Source of the DNA: a virus
Length of the DNA: 64,000 bases
Strand: one strand, 5' to 3'
IMG/VR virus record: IMGVR_UViG_3300042939_000736
Location: 124,001 to 188,000 of that record
Both the position numbers and the translations under genes were made by a program. Of this stretch, positions 10,357 through 18,981 are shown in pieces. The stretch's first letter is position 1. Every line of letters starts with the position of its first letter. The notes beneath the pieces were generated by a model, which was not told where the DNA came from, made no database searches, and saw only the letters and a program-made list of their open reading frames with translations.

Positions 10357-11219
10357 TGGATTTATATAAAGTTGCAGAAGAAATAAGAAATATCTTATCT
10401 GAAAGACAAAAAGAGTTCAAATTAACTTTTGAAGAAGATACTCACAAATATACAATGTTGAGTTTAGATGGGGAATTAAGGTCGGACTACCCATCAGTTT
10501 CAAAAGTTATGAAGCTTTTTTATGATGAATTTCCTTCCGAACAAAAAGCATTTGATATGGCCGGTGGAAATCCTGATGAAGCCGAACGAATCTTAGCTGA
10601 GTGGGCGGAAAAAGGTAAAAAGTCAACCAACATGGGATCAAGAGTTCACTATTTTTTAGAAGAACATGTGTTAAAAGTTTTTAATCAAAACAAACAAGTC
10701 AGAGAACCAATTTTTGAATGTGATGCACAACAAATAGTAGTTAGTGATACTATGATTGTTGCAGGTAAAAACTATATTGATCTATTGAAACAAAGAGGTT
10801 GTGTTTTGTTAGATACAGAAATAGTTTTAGGTCACCCTGAGTTAGGTTATACGGGTCAACCAGATAAAGTTTGGATAGTGTTAAGTACAAAAAATGAGAT
10901 AGGTTTATTAATTACCGATTGGAAAACTAATCAGGAAAAGAATTTTTTAGTTCAAAGATATACTAAACCAATGAGAAAGCCATTTGAGTACTTACCAAAT
11001 AATGCATTAGGTCATTATAAAACACAATTACCGTTATATGGTAAGTTGCTTATTAAAATGTTGGAAGGCACAAAATATGAAAAAATACCCTTACTTGGAT
11101 GTATAATTGTAAGACTAACAGAAGATCGTGAATACGTGGAATATAGGGTTGATAAATCAACAATTACAACTATACTTGAGATGGACATTAAATCAAAATT
11201 GAATAAATTAAAAAAATAA
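10356..11219 (+). CDS. PD-(D/E)XK nuclease (RecB/Cas4-like)
   Basis: 287 residues from the ATG at 10356, which overlaps the primase stop as TGATG; a TTG one codon earlier is less likely. GSRVHYFLEEH at about 94-104 matches the helical motif of RecB-family nucleases. E154, D170 (GYTGQPDKV) and D188-W-K190 (LLITDWKT) form the PD-(D/E)XK metal site. Such enzymes are 5'-3' or single-strand exonucleases in phage recombination or end processing. No Cys cluster is present, so it is not a typical iron-sulfur Cas4. Confidence 0.75.
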   Translation: MDLYKVAEEIRNILSERQKEFKLTFEEDTHKYTMLSLDGELRSDYPSVSKVMKLFYDEFPSEQKAFDMAGGNPDEAERILAEWAEKGKKSTNMGSRVHYFLEEHVLKVFNQNKQVREPIFECDAQQIVVSDTMIVAGKNYIDLLKQRGCVLLDTEIVLGHPELGYTGQPDKVWIVLSTKNEIGLLITDWKTNQEKNFLVQRYTKPMRKPFEYLPNNALGHYKTQLPLYGKLLIKMLEGTKYEKIPLLGCIIVRLTEDREYVEYRVDKSTITTILEMDIKSKLNKLKK

Positions 11220-11225
11220 TATAAA

Positions 11226-11441
11226 ATGGATGAAATTATAAAACCAAGGATTGACCTCAAGTCACAAGAAACGGTAAAGTGTGAAAAGTGTGAATCAAAA
11301 TTCTTCAAAGAAGTCACAATGATTAAGAAAGTTCCAAAACTTTTAACAGGTAGTTCTGAAGACACTTTAGTACCATTCCCAACATACATGTGCAATGAGT
11401 GTGGACATGTAAATAAAGACTTTGAACTTTTTATTGACTAA
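11226..11441 (+). CDS. Small zinc-ribbon protein
   Basis: 71 residues with two CxxC knuckles, CEKC at about 19-22 and CNEC near 57-60, separated by about 35 residues: a classic zinc ribbon. No other domain. It lies in the primase operon and its stop shares a base with the next ATG. Probably a nucleic-acid or protein-binding accessory factor; the function cannot be named. Confidence 0.65.
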   Translation: MDEIIKPRIDLKSQETVKCEKCESKFFKEVTMIKKVPKLLTGSSEDTLVPFPTYMCNECGHVNKDFELFID

Positions 11442-11587
11442 TGGAAATAGGTAAAATGACCATAAGCGAAGCGTATCCACACCTGAAAACTGTGGCATTA
11501 GCTTATGGATTAAAACTAAACAGAGCTAAGGAATTTAAGTTCGCAAGAATTGTTTTAGCAAACCTTTATTGTAGAGAATTAGTATGA
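11441..11587 (+). CDS. 48-residue hypothetical protein
   Basis: A short frame from ATG at 11441 (overlapping TAA as TAATG) to TGA at 11585-11587, which overlaps the next start as ATGA. Both junctions are the coupled type used throughout this genome, supporting a real gene. The peptide is mostly helical and basic (LKLNRAKEFKFARIVLANLY). Function unknown. Confidence 0.6.
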   Translation: MEIGKMTISEAYPHLKTVALAYGLKLNRAKEFKFARIVLANLYCRELV

Positions 11588-11808
11588 CACACAAAGAATT
11601 TTATATTTGGTTAGAAGGATACCTTCACGGTAAACTTGAAAACAAACAGATAGATATTGCACCTATTGTGGAAAAGATGAGTCAAGTTAAGGATGAACCT
11701 AAAATTGGTATTGCTGAACCATACCGAGTCCCTATACCCGTAAATCCTTTTCCTGTGAAAGACGATCCATATAAACCTCCTTACGAAGTTTTGTGTAATC
11801 AAAAATAA
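11584..11808 (+). CDS. 74-residue hypothetical protein
   Basis: An N-terminal helix (KEFYIWLEGYLHGKLENK) is followed by a Pro-rich tail (PYRVPIPVNPFPVKDDPYKP). It is translationally coupled to the 48-residue gene by ATGA. N-terminal segments of the type FYxWLEGYL occur in small phage proteins; no function is assigned. Confidence 0.6.
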   Translation: MTHKEFYIWLEGYLHGKLENKQIDIAPIVEKMSQVKDEPKIGIAEPYRVPIPVNPFPVKDDPYKPPYEVLCNQK

Positions 11809-11826
11809 TTTTTTTAATTATAGGTA

Positions 11827-11833
11827 TATTTAT
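11827..11833 (+). promoter_or_regulatory. Candidate late promoter element TATTTAT
   Basis: TATTTAT ends 13 nt before the ATG at 11847, in the short gap after the primase operon. Confidence 0.45.
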
Positions 11834-11846
11834 CAATAAAAAAAAT

Positions 11847-12200
11847 ATGAAAAATATACTATCAAGTCTAACCACATCAGAAAAAAATAGAATTCTTGAA
11901 ATGCACAGAAGAGCAACATCAAAATTTTATTTATTTGAATCAGATATAGATGGTGAAATTTATTGGCAATCTTGTGATCAAGAAATGAATTTATTATCAG
12001 ATGAATCAAAATCTGGTTTAAAACCTGCGGGGAATGAAAATGGAAAAGATTTATTTTATTTTGAAATTTTACCCGAAGATAAGGCAAAAAATCCGCAATA
12101 TGACATACAAGGTTGTGTCGGGATTGAAGGTAAAGATAGTAAAGTCTATATTGAAGAATATGATGGTAAAAAAGTTTTAAGACTTTATGAAGGTTTTTAA
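11847..12200 (+). CDS. Hypothetical late protein with IxE-containing N-terminus
   Basis: 117 residues. The N-terminus MKNILSSLTTSEKNRILEMH contains ILE (I-x-E), the type of site cut by T4 gp21 prohead protease. The rest is an acidic beta-rich domain. It is preceded by TATTTAT and followed by a strong terminator, so it is a single-gene late unit inside the replication region. A virion-internal protein is plausible but inferred. Confidence 0.5.
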   Translation: MKNILSSLTTSEKNRILEMHRRATSKFYLFESDIDGEIYWQSCDQEMNLLSDESKSGLKPAGNENGKDLFYFEILPEDKAKNPQYDIQGCVGIEGKDSKVYIEEYDGKKVLRLYEGF

Positions 12201-12219
12201 AATTAAAAAATAAATAAGT

Positions 12220-12244
12220 AACCCACCCAAAAGGTGGGTTTTTT
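12220..12244 (+). terminator. Rho-independent terminator
   Basis: An 8-bp stem AACCCACC/GGTGGGTT with a CAAAA loop, and a run of six T at 12239-12244. It ends the gene at 11847-12200. Confidence 0.88.
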
Positions 12245-12284
12245 GTTAATTGACAATCTAATCAAATATGACTATATTTAGTAT

Positions 12285-13064
12285 ATGATTAAAAAACTTA
12301 TACACTTTTCTGATTTACATATAAGATTATTCAAAGACCATGAGATTTACAGATTAATTCTTGAAAATGCATTTAACGAATGGAAAAATTTAAATCCTGA
12401 TAGAATTGTGTTTACTGGTGATTTAGTCCATTCAAAAAATCAAATGACTCCCGAACTTATTGAAATGGTAAGTTGGGTATTGAAAGAATGTTCTTCGATT
12501 GCAAAAACAATAATTATACCTGGTAACCACGACTTTTTAGTGAATAACACAGAAAGATTAGACGCTCTTTCACCAATAATAAATTCTTTGAACAACCAAA
12601 ATATTGTATATTACAAAGATCGCGGTGTTTATGAAGACGAAAATGTTAGTTGGTGTGTTTATTCTCAGTATCAACATAATATACCGCCAGATATCAACGT
12701 AGCAACAGGAATAAAAATTGGATTGTTCCATGGACCTATATCTGGTCTTAAAACGGATTTAGGGTTTGAATTTGGTGAAGAAGCTTATGATGTTGAAAAA
12801 TTTGATGGTTTAGATGTTGTTTTGTGTGGGGACATTCACAAAAGATCTGAATTTAAATTCAAAACAGGAAAAGGATATATGATTGGGTCTACAATCCAAA
12901 ATAATATTGGTGAAAGTGTTAACAATCACGGATATGGTGTTTACGACATACCAAATAAAGATTATGTTTATGTTGATCTATTTAATCCTAAACCATTTCT
13001 TAAGTTTTCAATTAGTTCATTCACAGATTTAGAACATGGAACCGAAAAAATCCAAAATATTTAG
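12285..13064 (+). CDS. gp47/SbcD-like recombination endonuclease (Mre11 family)
   Basis: 259 residues with all metallophosphoesterase motifs in order: D10LH12, G45D46, G80N81H82D, H149G and G182D183IH185. The best overall match is the T4 gp47/SbcD/Mre11 nuclease, which works with a Rad50-like ATPase to resect DNA ends. That partner is encoded at 14446-16821, separated by three small genes. The upstream element is TATATTTA/TATTTAG (12273-12281), intermediate between the two promoter types. The 3' end overlaps the next gene by 29 nt. Confidence 0.85.
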   Translation: MIKKLIHFSDLHIRLFKDHEIYRLILENAFNEWKNLNPDRIVFTGDLVHSKNQMTPELIEMVSWVLKECSSIAKTIIIPGNHDFLVNNTERLDALSPIINSLNNQNIVYYKDRGVYEDENVSWCVYSQYQHNIPPDINVATGIKIGLFHGPISGLKTDLGFEFGEEAYDVEKFDGLDVVLCGDIHKRSEFKFKTGKGYMIGSTIQNNIGESVNNHGYGVYDIPNKDYVYVDLFNPKPFLKFSISSFTDLEHGTEKIQNI

Positions 13065-13746
13065 TAAAGAAACAATGCAGGCAGTGTCTGCATATTGTGA
13101 GTCCGAAGATATTAAAGACGTTGATAAGTTTATGTACCTTTGTTTTAAACAAGGATTTGATATCAAAAGATATGGATTTTTGGGGGAAACACTTAATGAA
13201 GGTGAAAAAGACTTAAAAATGAACGAAGTCCAAGAAAAATGGGTGGAAAAGGAGGTAATTGTTGAAAAACGAGTGGAAATTCCTGTTGAAGTCATCAAAG
13301 AAGTTGAAAAAATTGTTGAAGTCATAAAAGAAGTTATTGTAGAAAAGGAAATAATAAAAGAAGTTCCAGTTGAGATTGTAAAAGAGGTTGAAAAGATTGT
13401 AACAATAACCAATAATGAAGAGCTTGAGGAAAAAATTTTCCAATTAAACAAAGATTTGGAGTCAGAACGGAAAATTTTTTCCACTAAAATGGAAGAAATG
13501 GAAAATAATTTCCAAAATGAAATGTCTAAAAAGATTAAAGAATTAGATGAACTTAGACATAATTTAGACATTATAAAAGAAAATGACAAAACAAAACTCC
13601 TTCAGGATACTTTACAAAAATTAAGAAAAGAAATTTCAGATAAAAATAAAAAAATTGAAGAATTAGAAAAAATAAACAATAGACCAAATAGTGATGTAAT
13701 AAATGCAATTTTCATGAAAGGGTCAAATTTAAAAGATATATTATGA
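13036..13746 (+). CDS. Coiled-coil protein with Val-Glu-Lys-Ile repeats
   Basis: 236 residues. The N-terminal about 60 residues are globular (FSKETMQAVSAYCESEDIKD). Residues 70-124 are a charged repeat built from VEKIVEV, PVEVIKE and IVEKE units. Residues 127-225 form a long coiled coil (EELEEKIFQLNKDLESERK ...). The repeat is nearly the same as the C-terminal tail of the membrane protein at 20301. It lies between the gp47- and gp46-like genes, overlapping the first by 29 nt. Function unknown; perhaps a structural tether. Confidence 0.6.
   Translation: MEPKKSKIFSKETMQAVSAYCESEDIKDVDKFMYLCFKQGFDIKRYGFLGETLNEGEKDLKMNEVQEKWVEKEVIVEKRVEIPVEVIKEVEKIVEVIKEVIVEKEIIKEVPVEIVKEVEKIVTITNNEELEEKIFQLNKDLESERKIFSTKMEEMENNFQNEMSKKIKELDELRHNLDIIKENDKTKLLQDTLQKLRKEISDKNKKIEELEKINNRPNSDVINAIFMKGSNLKDIL
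13243..13407 (+). repeat. Degenerate in-frame repeat encoding VEKIVEV/PVEVIKE units
   Basis: Units of gaagttgaaaaaattgt and similar sequences recur in frame. The same unit makes a longer array at 21141-21353. Confidence 0.75.
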
Positions 13747-14150
13747 TACAATTATTAATTTGGGTGATGGTTGCCTACGGAATGACAAACATTTTGGTTT
13801 ACGGATCAATTTTTAATGGAATAAGGGATGGAATACGTAATTGGGGTAACAATGAGTTAGCTCCTTTTAACTATATGGGATCTTTTATATCGGCATTAAT
13901 ATCGTGTGTTTTATGTACATCAACATGGGTTGGGTTTTTCTTATCATTAACATATTTTTCACCAAGTTATAATATCATTGGAACTAATAAAATTTTATCC
14001 GTATTTTTTGACGGGATGTTATCTGCTGGTTTTGTTTGGGCAATAAACTCTATAATCGAATGGTTCGAAGAAAATAGATTGTCAAATCAAAAACAAGAAG
14101 TTACATATGTGATACCTGAAGATGAAGAAGAACAAATATTAAACGATTAA
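13743..14150 (+). CDS. Small multi-pass membrane protein
   Basis: 135 residues with an N-terminal hydrophobic helix (IQLLIWVMVAYGMTNILVYG), a central pair (FISALISCVLCTSTWVGFFL and SVFFDGMLSAGFVWAINSII) and an acidic cytoplasmic tail. CVLCTSTW resembles the CxxCxxxW core of DUF1360 phage membrane proteins, but this is a weak call. It starts by ATGA overlap with the coiled-coil gene. Role unknown. Confidence 0.55.
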   Translation: MIQLLIWVMVAYGMTNILVYGSIFNGIRDGIRNWGNNELAPFNYMGSFISALISCVLCTSTWVGFFLSLTYFSPSYNIIGTNKILSVFFDGMLSAGFVWAINSIIEWFEENRLSNQKQEVTYVIPEDEEEQILND

Positions 14151-14160
14151 TAAAAATAAA

Positions 14161-14445
14161 ATGGGAAAAAAAGCAAAAGAACACAGAAAAAAAGTTGAAA
14201 AAAGAAATGCAAAAATAAAATCACAAAAAAGTGCAATGCAAAAAGCTTTTGACATTCTAATGAAACAACAAATAGAAAAATTGAAAGAAAATAATAATTT
14301 GAATGTAAGTTTATCAGGACAACCATTATCATTCAATGTTATGGATGAGAATGAAGAATTAATTGATGAAATTAATATTGAATCTGTAAAACCAACTGAA
14401 TTTATTGAACTGAAAACACAAGAAAATAAGGAAGAAGAAGAATAA
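14161..14445 (+). CDS. Basic/acidic small hypothetical protein
   Basis: 94 residues: a Lys-rich first half (MGKKAKEHRKKVEKRNAKIK) and an acidic second half ending in KEEEE. It directly abuts the gp46-like gene (TAA then ATG), suggesting co-translation. The basic helix could contact DNA; no family recognised. Confidence 0.55.
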   Translation: MGKKAKEHRKKVEKRNAKIKSQKSAMQKAFDILMKQQIEKLKENNNLNVSLSGQPLSFNVMDENEELIDEINIESVKPTEFIELKTQENKEEEE

Positions 14446-16821
14446 ATGGATCTATTTAATCCACCGAAGTTATTTAATTATGAATTTATGATAAAAGAAT
14501 TAGACTTTTCTAAGTTTGAAAATCCAACAATACAGGTAGTTTGGGAAGATAATCAAGAAAACTTTACGCAAGATAAAATTAAAAGTGTAAAATATTACTT
14601 TCAAAAAAAGTACAACACAACTAATGTTAATGTGTTAACAAAAGTTAAAACAAAAAATGAAGATACACAACAAACTATTGATGTTTCTTTGAACGTTACT
14701 GATAGTAATTACCAAATAGATTTGTTAAAAGGTTTTTTAGAATCTAAAGGATATGACAAAAGTTTGAAAGAAGTTTTGGATCTCAACAAAACTGTGGAAT
14801 ATAAAATGGAAGAAAGTGATGTTGATATCACACAATTCAAAAAATGGTATATTAAAAATATTGAGTTTTCTAATTTTTTATCCTATGGTGAAAATCAAAA
14901 ATTAGATTTTGACAGGTTAAATGGTTTGATTGTTGTCGAGTCTAATCCACCAAACTTTGGTGGTAAAACTGTTTTATCTGTTGACCTTCTGATGTTTTTA
15001 TTTTTTAATGAAACAACAAAAACAACAAAGGCTGAAGAAATATTTAATCGATTTACCGATAAAAACTCGGTAGTTGTTAAAGGTGAAATAACAATAGACG
15101 GTGAAGACTACATTATCATAAGAAAAATTGAAAGGAAGTTATCCAAAAAGGGAGAATGGAACGTAAAAACAGAATTAGATTTTTTTAAAAAACTATCTGA
15201 TGGTAGTCTACAAAATTTCACTGGTGAACAAAGACGTGAAACTGAAACTTTCATCAAAAATTCTATAGGGACTAAAGAAGATTTTTTGATGACAATTTTA
15301 ACTACTGCCACAAATTTAGAAGAACTTTTGGAATCTAAACCAACTGCAAGAGGACAAGTATTATCAAGGTTTATGGGACTTGAATTTTTAAAAAAGAAAG
15401 AAGAAGTCGCTAAAGAAATATATTCAGATTTTTCAAAACAAAAACTTTCTAACATATATTCATCCGAACAACTTAAAACTGATATATCTGATTATGAAAA
15501 CACAATTAAATCACTTAATAATCAAATTGAAGATAGTAATAAAGAATTGACAAATGTGGAAGAAGCGATCACAAAAGGTAAGTCCTACCGTGATGATATG
15601 TTGAAGAAAAAACATTCCAACATCGATCAAGAAATTAGTAGATTAAATCCGACTAAAGTTCAAGAAGAAATTAACACGATTGATTTTGAAAAGAAAGGTT
15701 ATATTTCCAAGATTAATGAACTAAAAGTTGTTGAACCAAGTGAATATTATCATGAAGATAAACACGATGAGGTTAAAGAACAATATAACGATGTTTATAA
15801 AGAAGTGGTCCAGATTGATACTGAAATTTCATCAATTAACAAATTGAAATCTGAAGTTGAGGGTGGTATTAAATGTGAACACTGTGGAATTGAGTTAATG
15901 AACGCGGCAATAACAAATGCCAAAATTGCAGAACTTGATGGACTTATCATGCATAAAACCACAAAAACGACACTTATGCAGGATTTATCCCGCAAAGAAC
16001 AAAGTTTTGTACAATTAAAGAAGGAGTTTGATGAATACGAAAAAAACAAACTTGTTAAAGAAAAGTATGAGATTTCTGTTGAAAGTTGTGATTTGAAAAT
16101 AAGCGCGTTAAAAGACAAACTCAAAAGGTGGGGAGAAATTCAAGACAAAATTCAAGAAAATCAAAAGATCGACGGACAATTAATAAAGGCCGATATGCGA
16201 TTAGAAGAACTTGAAAGAGAAAAAACAAGAATTAATTCAATCCTTTCGACAAACAAGGTTTCTATAGTTTCTTATCAGGAAAAGATTGAAAAAAATAAAA
16301 CAATGATTGAAAAAATTCAAAAAGAAGAAGATAAAGAAAAAATATATAAAACTTATCTTGAAGCTTATGGAAAAAATGGTGTTTCTAAAACAATTATGAA
16401 AACTATGATGCCAATCATAAATTCTGAACTTCAAAGACTTATGGAAGATTCTTGTTACTTTAAATTAGAAATTAGAATCAATGATAAGAATGAAGTTGAA
16501 TTTATTATGATTGATAATGGAACGGGTATAGAAAAGTTAATGACATCTGGAAGTGGTTACGAAAAAACTATCGCATCATTGGCACTTAGATCAGTACTAA
16601 GTAAGATATGTTCACTTTCTAAACCCAACGTAATCGTTTTCGATGAAGTATTTGGGAAAATAAGTAATGATAATTTGGAGTTAGTATCTGAATTTTTTAT
16701 GAAAATTAAAGATTACTTCGAAAAAATATTCATAATCAGTCACAACCCAATGGTTAGTCAATGGGCTGAGTCAACCGTAAAAATTTCTAAAGAAAACAAT
16801 ATATCTAAAATTGTCAATTGA
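14446..16821 (+). CDS. gp46/SbcC/Rad50-like recombination ATPase
   Basis: 791 residues. An N-terminal extension of about 130 residues precedes the ATPase head. The Walker A region is SNPPNFGGKT (166-175, K174, a diverged P-loop). Long coiled coils run from about 340 to 640, interrupted by a CEHC zinc hook at C477/C480. The C-terminal head has the signature-like SGSGYEKTIASLALRS, Walker B VIVFDEVFG (D733, E734) and ISHNP as the H-loop. This is the SbcC/Rad50/T4 gp46 architecture. With the gp47-like nuclease it should process DNA ends for recombination-dependent replication. Confidence 0.88.
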   Translation: MDLFNPPKLFNYEFMIKELDFSKFENPTIQVVWEDNQENFTQDKIKSVKYYFQKKYNTTNVNVLTKVKTKNEDTQQTIDVSLNVTDSNYQIDLLKGFLESKGYDKSLKEVLDLNKTVEYKMEESDVDITQFKKWYIKNIEFSNFLSYGENQKLDFDRLNGLIVVESNPPNFGGKTVLSVDLLMFLFFNETTKTTKAEEIFNRFTDKNSVVVKGEITIDGEDYIIIRKIERKLSKKGEWNVKTELDFFKKLSDGSLQNFTGEQRRETETFIKNSIGTKEDFLMTILTTATNLEELLESKPTARGQVLSRFMGLEFLKKKEEVAKEIYSDFSKQKLSNIYSSEQLKTDISDYENTIKSLNNQIEDSNKELTNVEEAITKGKSYRDDMLKKKHSNIDQEISRLNPTKVQEEINTIDFEKKGYISKINELKVVEPSEYYHEDKHDEVKEQYNDVYKEVVQIDTEISSINKLKSEVEGGIKCEHCGIELMNAAITNAKIAELDGLIMHKTTKTTLMQDLSRKEQSFVQLKKEFDEYEKNKLVKEKYEISVESCDLKISALKDKLKRWGEIQDKIQENQKIDGQLIKADMRLEELEREKTRINSILSTNKVSIVSYQEKIEKNKTMIEKIQKEEDKEKIYKTYLEAYGKNGVSKTIMKTMMPIINSELQRLMEDSCYFKLEIRINDKNEVEFIMIDNGTGIEKLMTSGSGYEKTIASLALRSVLSKICSLSKPNVIVFDEVFGKISNDNLELVSEFFMKIKDYFEKIFIISHNPMVSQWAESTVKISKENNISKIVN

Positions 16822-16840
16822 TTTAGTACTGTTTAAAATC

Positions 16841-16848
16841 TATATTTT
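16841..16848 (+). promoter_or_regulatory. Near-consensus Bacteroidota promoter (TATATTTT)
   Basis: TTG at 16818-16820, a 20-nt spacer and TATATTTT, ending 7 nt before the methylase ATG. The final G of the -7 box is replaced by T. Confidence 0.35.
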
Positions 16849-16855
16849 ATAAGAA

Positions 16856-17533
16856 ATGTTTTATTACTACGGAAGAAAAGAAAAAATATTCAAGTACTAC
16901 CCAAAACCCAAGTACGATACTATTGTGGAACCATTCGCGGGATCTGCGGCATATTCAATGAACTATCATGACAGAAATGTAATTTTAATTGAAAAAGACG
17001 TTAGAATTGCAAAACTATGGGAATATCTTATAAATGTCAGTTCTGAAGAAATTTTATCGTTACCTATTTTATCAAAAGGACAATCATTGAATAATGATAA
17101 TTTCAATTATTTAAATGAAAACCAAAAGTCTATCATAGGTTTATTTTTAAATCCTGGTTCTGCACAACCAAAAAAGTCCCCAGGTAAGTTTTGTGCTTGG
17201 AATGAAAAAAATAGATTAAAACTTTCACAAGATGTGAATAAAGTTAAACATTGGCAAATAATAAATAATGATTATACGTCAATTGAAAACATAGAAGCAA
17301 CTTGGTTTATTGACCCACCATATCAAGGAAATGGTGGTAAGTATTATAAACATGGTAATAAAGGTTTTGACTATGAATTTTTATCCGAATGGTCACTCAA
17401 TCGTAATGGTGAAATTATAGTATGCGAAAATTCTGAAGCTGATTGGATGGACTTCAAACCTTTAGTTGAAATACAAGGACAAAAACACAAAACAAAAGAA
17501 GTTATTTTTTATCAAAATAACGCCTTAGTTTAA
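16856..17533 (+). CDS. Dam-like (D12 class) DNA adenine methyltransferase
   Basis: 225 residues. TIVEPFAGSAAYS at 22-34 is SAM-binding motif I, and WFIDPPYQ with D153-P-P-Y is catalytic motif IV of N6-adenine methylases. Aromatic YYYGRKEK near the start is typical of the D12 class. It would methylate phage DNA for self-protection, or form the modification half of a pair with the nuclease-like gene 36 nt downstream. Recognition sequence not readable. Confidence 0.8.
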   Translation: MFYYYGRKEKIFKYYPKPKYDTIVEPFAGSAAYSMNYHDRNVILIEKDVRIAKLWEYLINVSSEEILSLPILSKGQSLNNDNFNYLNENQKSIIGLFLNPGSAQPKKSPGKFCAWNEKNRLKLSQDVNKVKHWQIINNDYTSIENIEATWFIDPPYQGNGGKYYKHGNKGFDYEFLSEWSLNRNGEIIVCENSEADWMDFKPLVEIQGQKHKTKEVIFYQNNALV

Positions 17534-17543
17534 AAAAAAACAC

Positions 17544-17551
17544 TATCTTTG
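17544..17551 (+). promoter_or_regulatory. Bacteroidota-type promoter, -7 box TATCTTTG
   Basis: TATCTTTG lies 18 nt before the ATG at 17570. The -33 region is A-rich, without a clear TTTG. Confidence 0.6.
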
Positions 17552-17569
17552 TACTATCAATAATAAAAA

Positions 17570-18445
17570 ATGGGTATTTCATCATCGACAAAAACAATTC
17601 CTGAATTTGTACTAAACTATATAAAGTTTCAAAACTCTATCGGTAACATAATAACTCGTACCGATATTAAAAATGCTTTAAGACAAGCTTTAAATCAAAT
17701 GCCTTGGATGTTTGGTACATCAAACAATGGTTCTGATGTTGCATCTTGGGAAAGTAGTATATACCCCACTTTTAGATCGATGTATTCAAGGGCTAAAAAT
17801 GGCTCAGGTGGGTCAAAAGGATTAGAAGATATTAAAATCATCACAAAAGATGGTATAGATTATGTTTTTCATATTGACACATTTTTGATGTCGAGCATTG
17901 GTTTCAACCTTGGTGAAATATATGGGGGAGGTCAGGAAAAAATTTCAAAAGATCCACACACAACACTACAATTCATGTTATGTAGTATCGGTAGGAAGGC
18001 GGGATATAAATTATTTGTACCAAATAACAATAGAACATCTTTCAAGGCCGATAATGGACTTACAATCGGGGGTGAATTTTCTAACGATTTAGTTGATGAT
18101 TTTATAGGATATAATGATATAACAAGACAAATTGATGTTATTTTTTTAGAAAAAACTGAAAACGGGTATCTACCAATTAGATCTTTCGAAGTTGAAAATT
18201 CTACAAGTGTTGTTACTGGTTTAACAAGAATCAAATCATTGGGTGTAAATGGTTGTATTATATCAACTCAAAAATCTTACAAAAATATTTTTGATAAACA
18301 ATTGGAACACACCTTTACAGAATTACAAGGGAAAGTTAAGTACATAGAAGGGTCAAGAATATTCAAAATGTCAGAAGACTTTGAAGAATATGAAAAATCA
18401 TTCAGTGAAGAAGAAATCAGAGAACATATTAATACAAAACTATAA
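17570..18445 (+). CDS. Putative restriction-type PD-(D/E)XK endonuclease
   Basis: 291 residues. The core RQIDVIFLE ... IRSFEVENSTSVVTGLTRI at about 184-225 resembles a restriction-like nuclease signature in which an Asp on one strand is followed by FEVExTTSxxxGLxR. In that motif the catalytic D and E(V)E sit on adjacent strands. The N-terminal half (MPWMFGTSNNGSDVASWESS) may be a DNA-binding part. It follows a Dam-like methylase and has its own housekeeping-type promoter, so the two may form a phage restriction-modification-like pair. The family call is from memory of the motif. Confidence 0.5.
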   Translation: MGISSSTKTIPEFVLNYIKFQNSIGNIITRTDIKNALRQALNQMPWMFGTSNNGSDVASWESSIYPTFRSMYSRAKNGSGGSKGLEDIKIITKDGIDYVFHIDTFLMSSIGFNLGEIYGGGQEKISKDPHTTLQFMLCSIGRKAGYKLFVPNNNRTSFKADNGLTIGGEFSNDLVDDFIGYNDITRQIDVIFLEKTENGYLPIRSFEVENSTSVVTGLTRIKSLGVNGCIISTQKSYKNIFDKQLEHTFTELQGKVKYIEGSRIFKMSEDFEEYEKSFSEEEIREHINTKL

Positions 18446-18448
18446 AAA

Positions 18449-18979
18449 ATGAAATACATTTTATTTACGTATCGTTGTGACGATAAAAAAAATGAAACGG
18501 AATTTATTCGTCGCATCGCAGAAGAAATAAGTCCTGTTGTTAAATCAGATGAAATAAAATATATTTTTGGTGATACAAGTTCAGTTTTTCATTTTGAAAC
18601 TGAAATGTGTTTACCTGAACTAAATATTTATATTGATTTAGTAAGTAAGGATTTTGAAAACTTTACGTACTTTTTATTACCAAAAGGTAGAAACTTTGCC
18701 AGTAACATGGAAGAAGAAAATCTAAACCATTTAATGGAATTATATCCAAATAAAAAGAAACGAAAAAGTAATAAAAACGTATTTCAGTTACCAAAAATTG
18801 AATTTAATGATGAAGAATTTATAAAAAATTATTTATCATCTATTGAAATAAAAGAAAAAAAAGAAGATATTTGTAATCTTACAGTTGATGAAATTTTAGA
18901 TAAAATTCTTGATCAAGGAATGGATTCTTTAACAATTGCGGAAAAAAATAAACTTGACGAACAATCTAAAAGCATATAA
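18449..18979 (+). CDS. Hypothetical protein with DUF6576-like C-terminus
   Basis: 176 residues. The N-terminal about 90 residues form an alpha/beta domain (KYILFTYRCDDKKNETEFIR). The C-terminus LTVDEILDKILDQGMDSLTI with AEKNKLDEQSK matches the LDEILDKI..G.DSLT..EK..L...SK tail known as DUF6576 in Bacteroidota rhomboid-like proteins. It lies 3 nt after the nuclease-like gene and 2 nt before the sigma factor gene. The tail supports a Bacteroidota host; the function is unknown. Confidence 0.6.
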   Translation: MKYILFTYRCDDKKNETEFIRRIAEEISPVVKSDEIKYIFGDTSSVFHFETEMCLPELNIYIDLVSKDFENFTYFLLPKGRNFASNMEEENLNHLMELYPNKKKRKSNKNVFQLPKIEFNDEEFIKNYLSSIEIKEKKEDICNLTVDEILDKILDQGMDSLTIAEKNKLDEQSKSI

Positions 18980-18981
18980 AT

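Noticed and set aside
13029-13589. Reverse-strand frame of 186 codons
   Set aside because: Antisense to the Glu/Lys coiled-coil gene; Ser/Phe/Thr-rich low-complexity translation, no start context.
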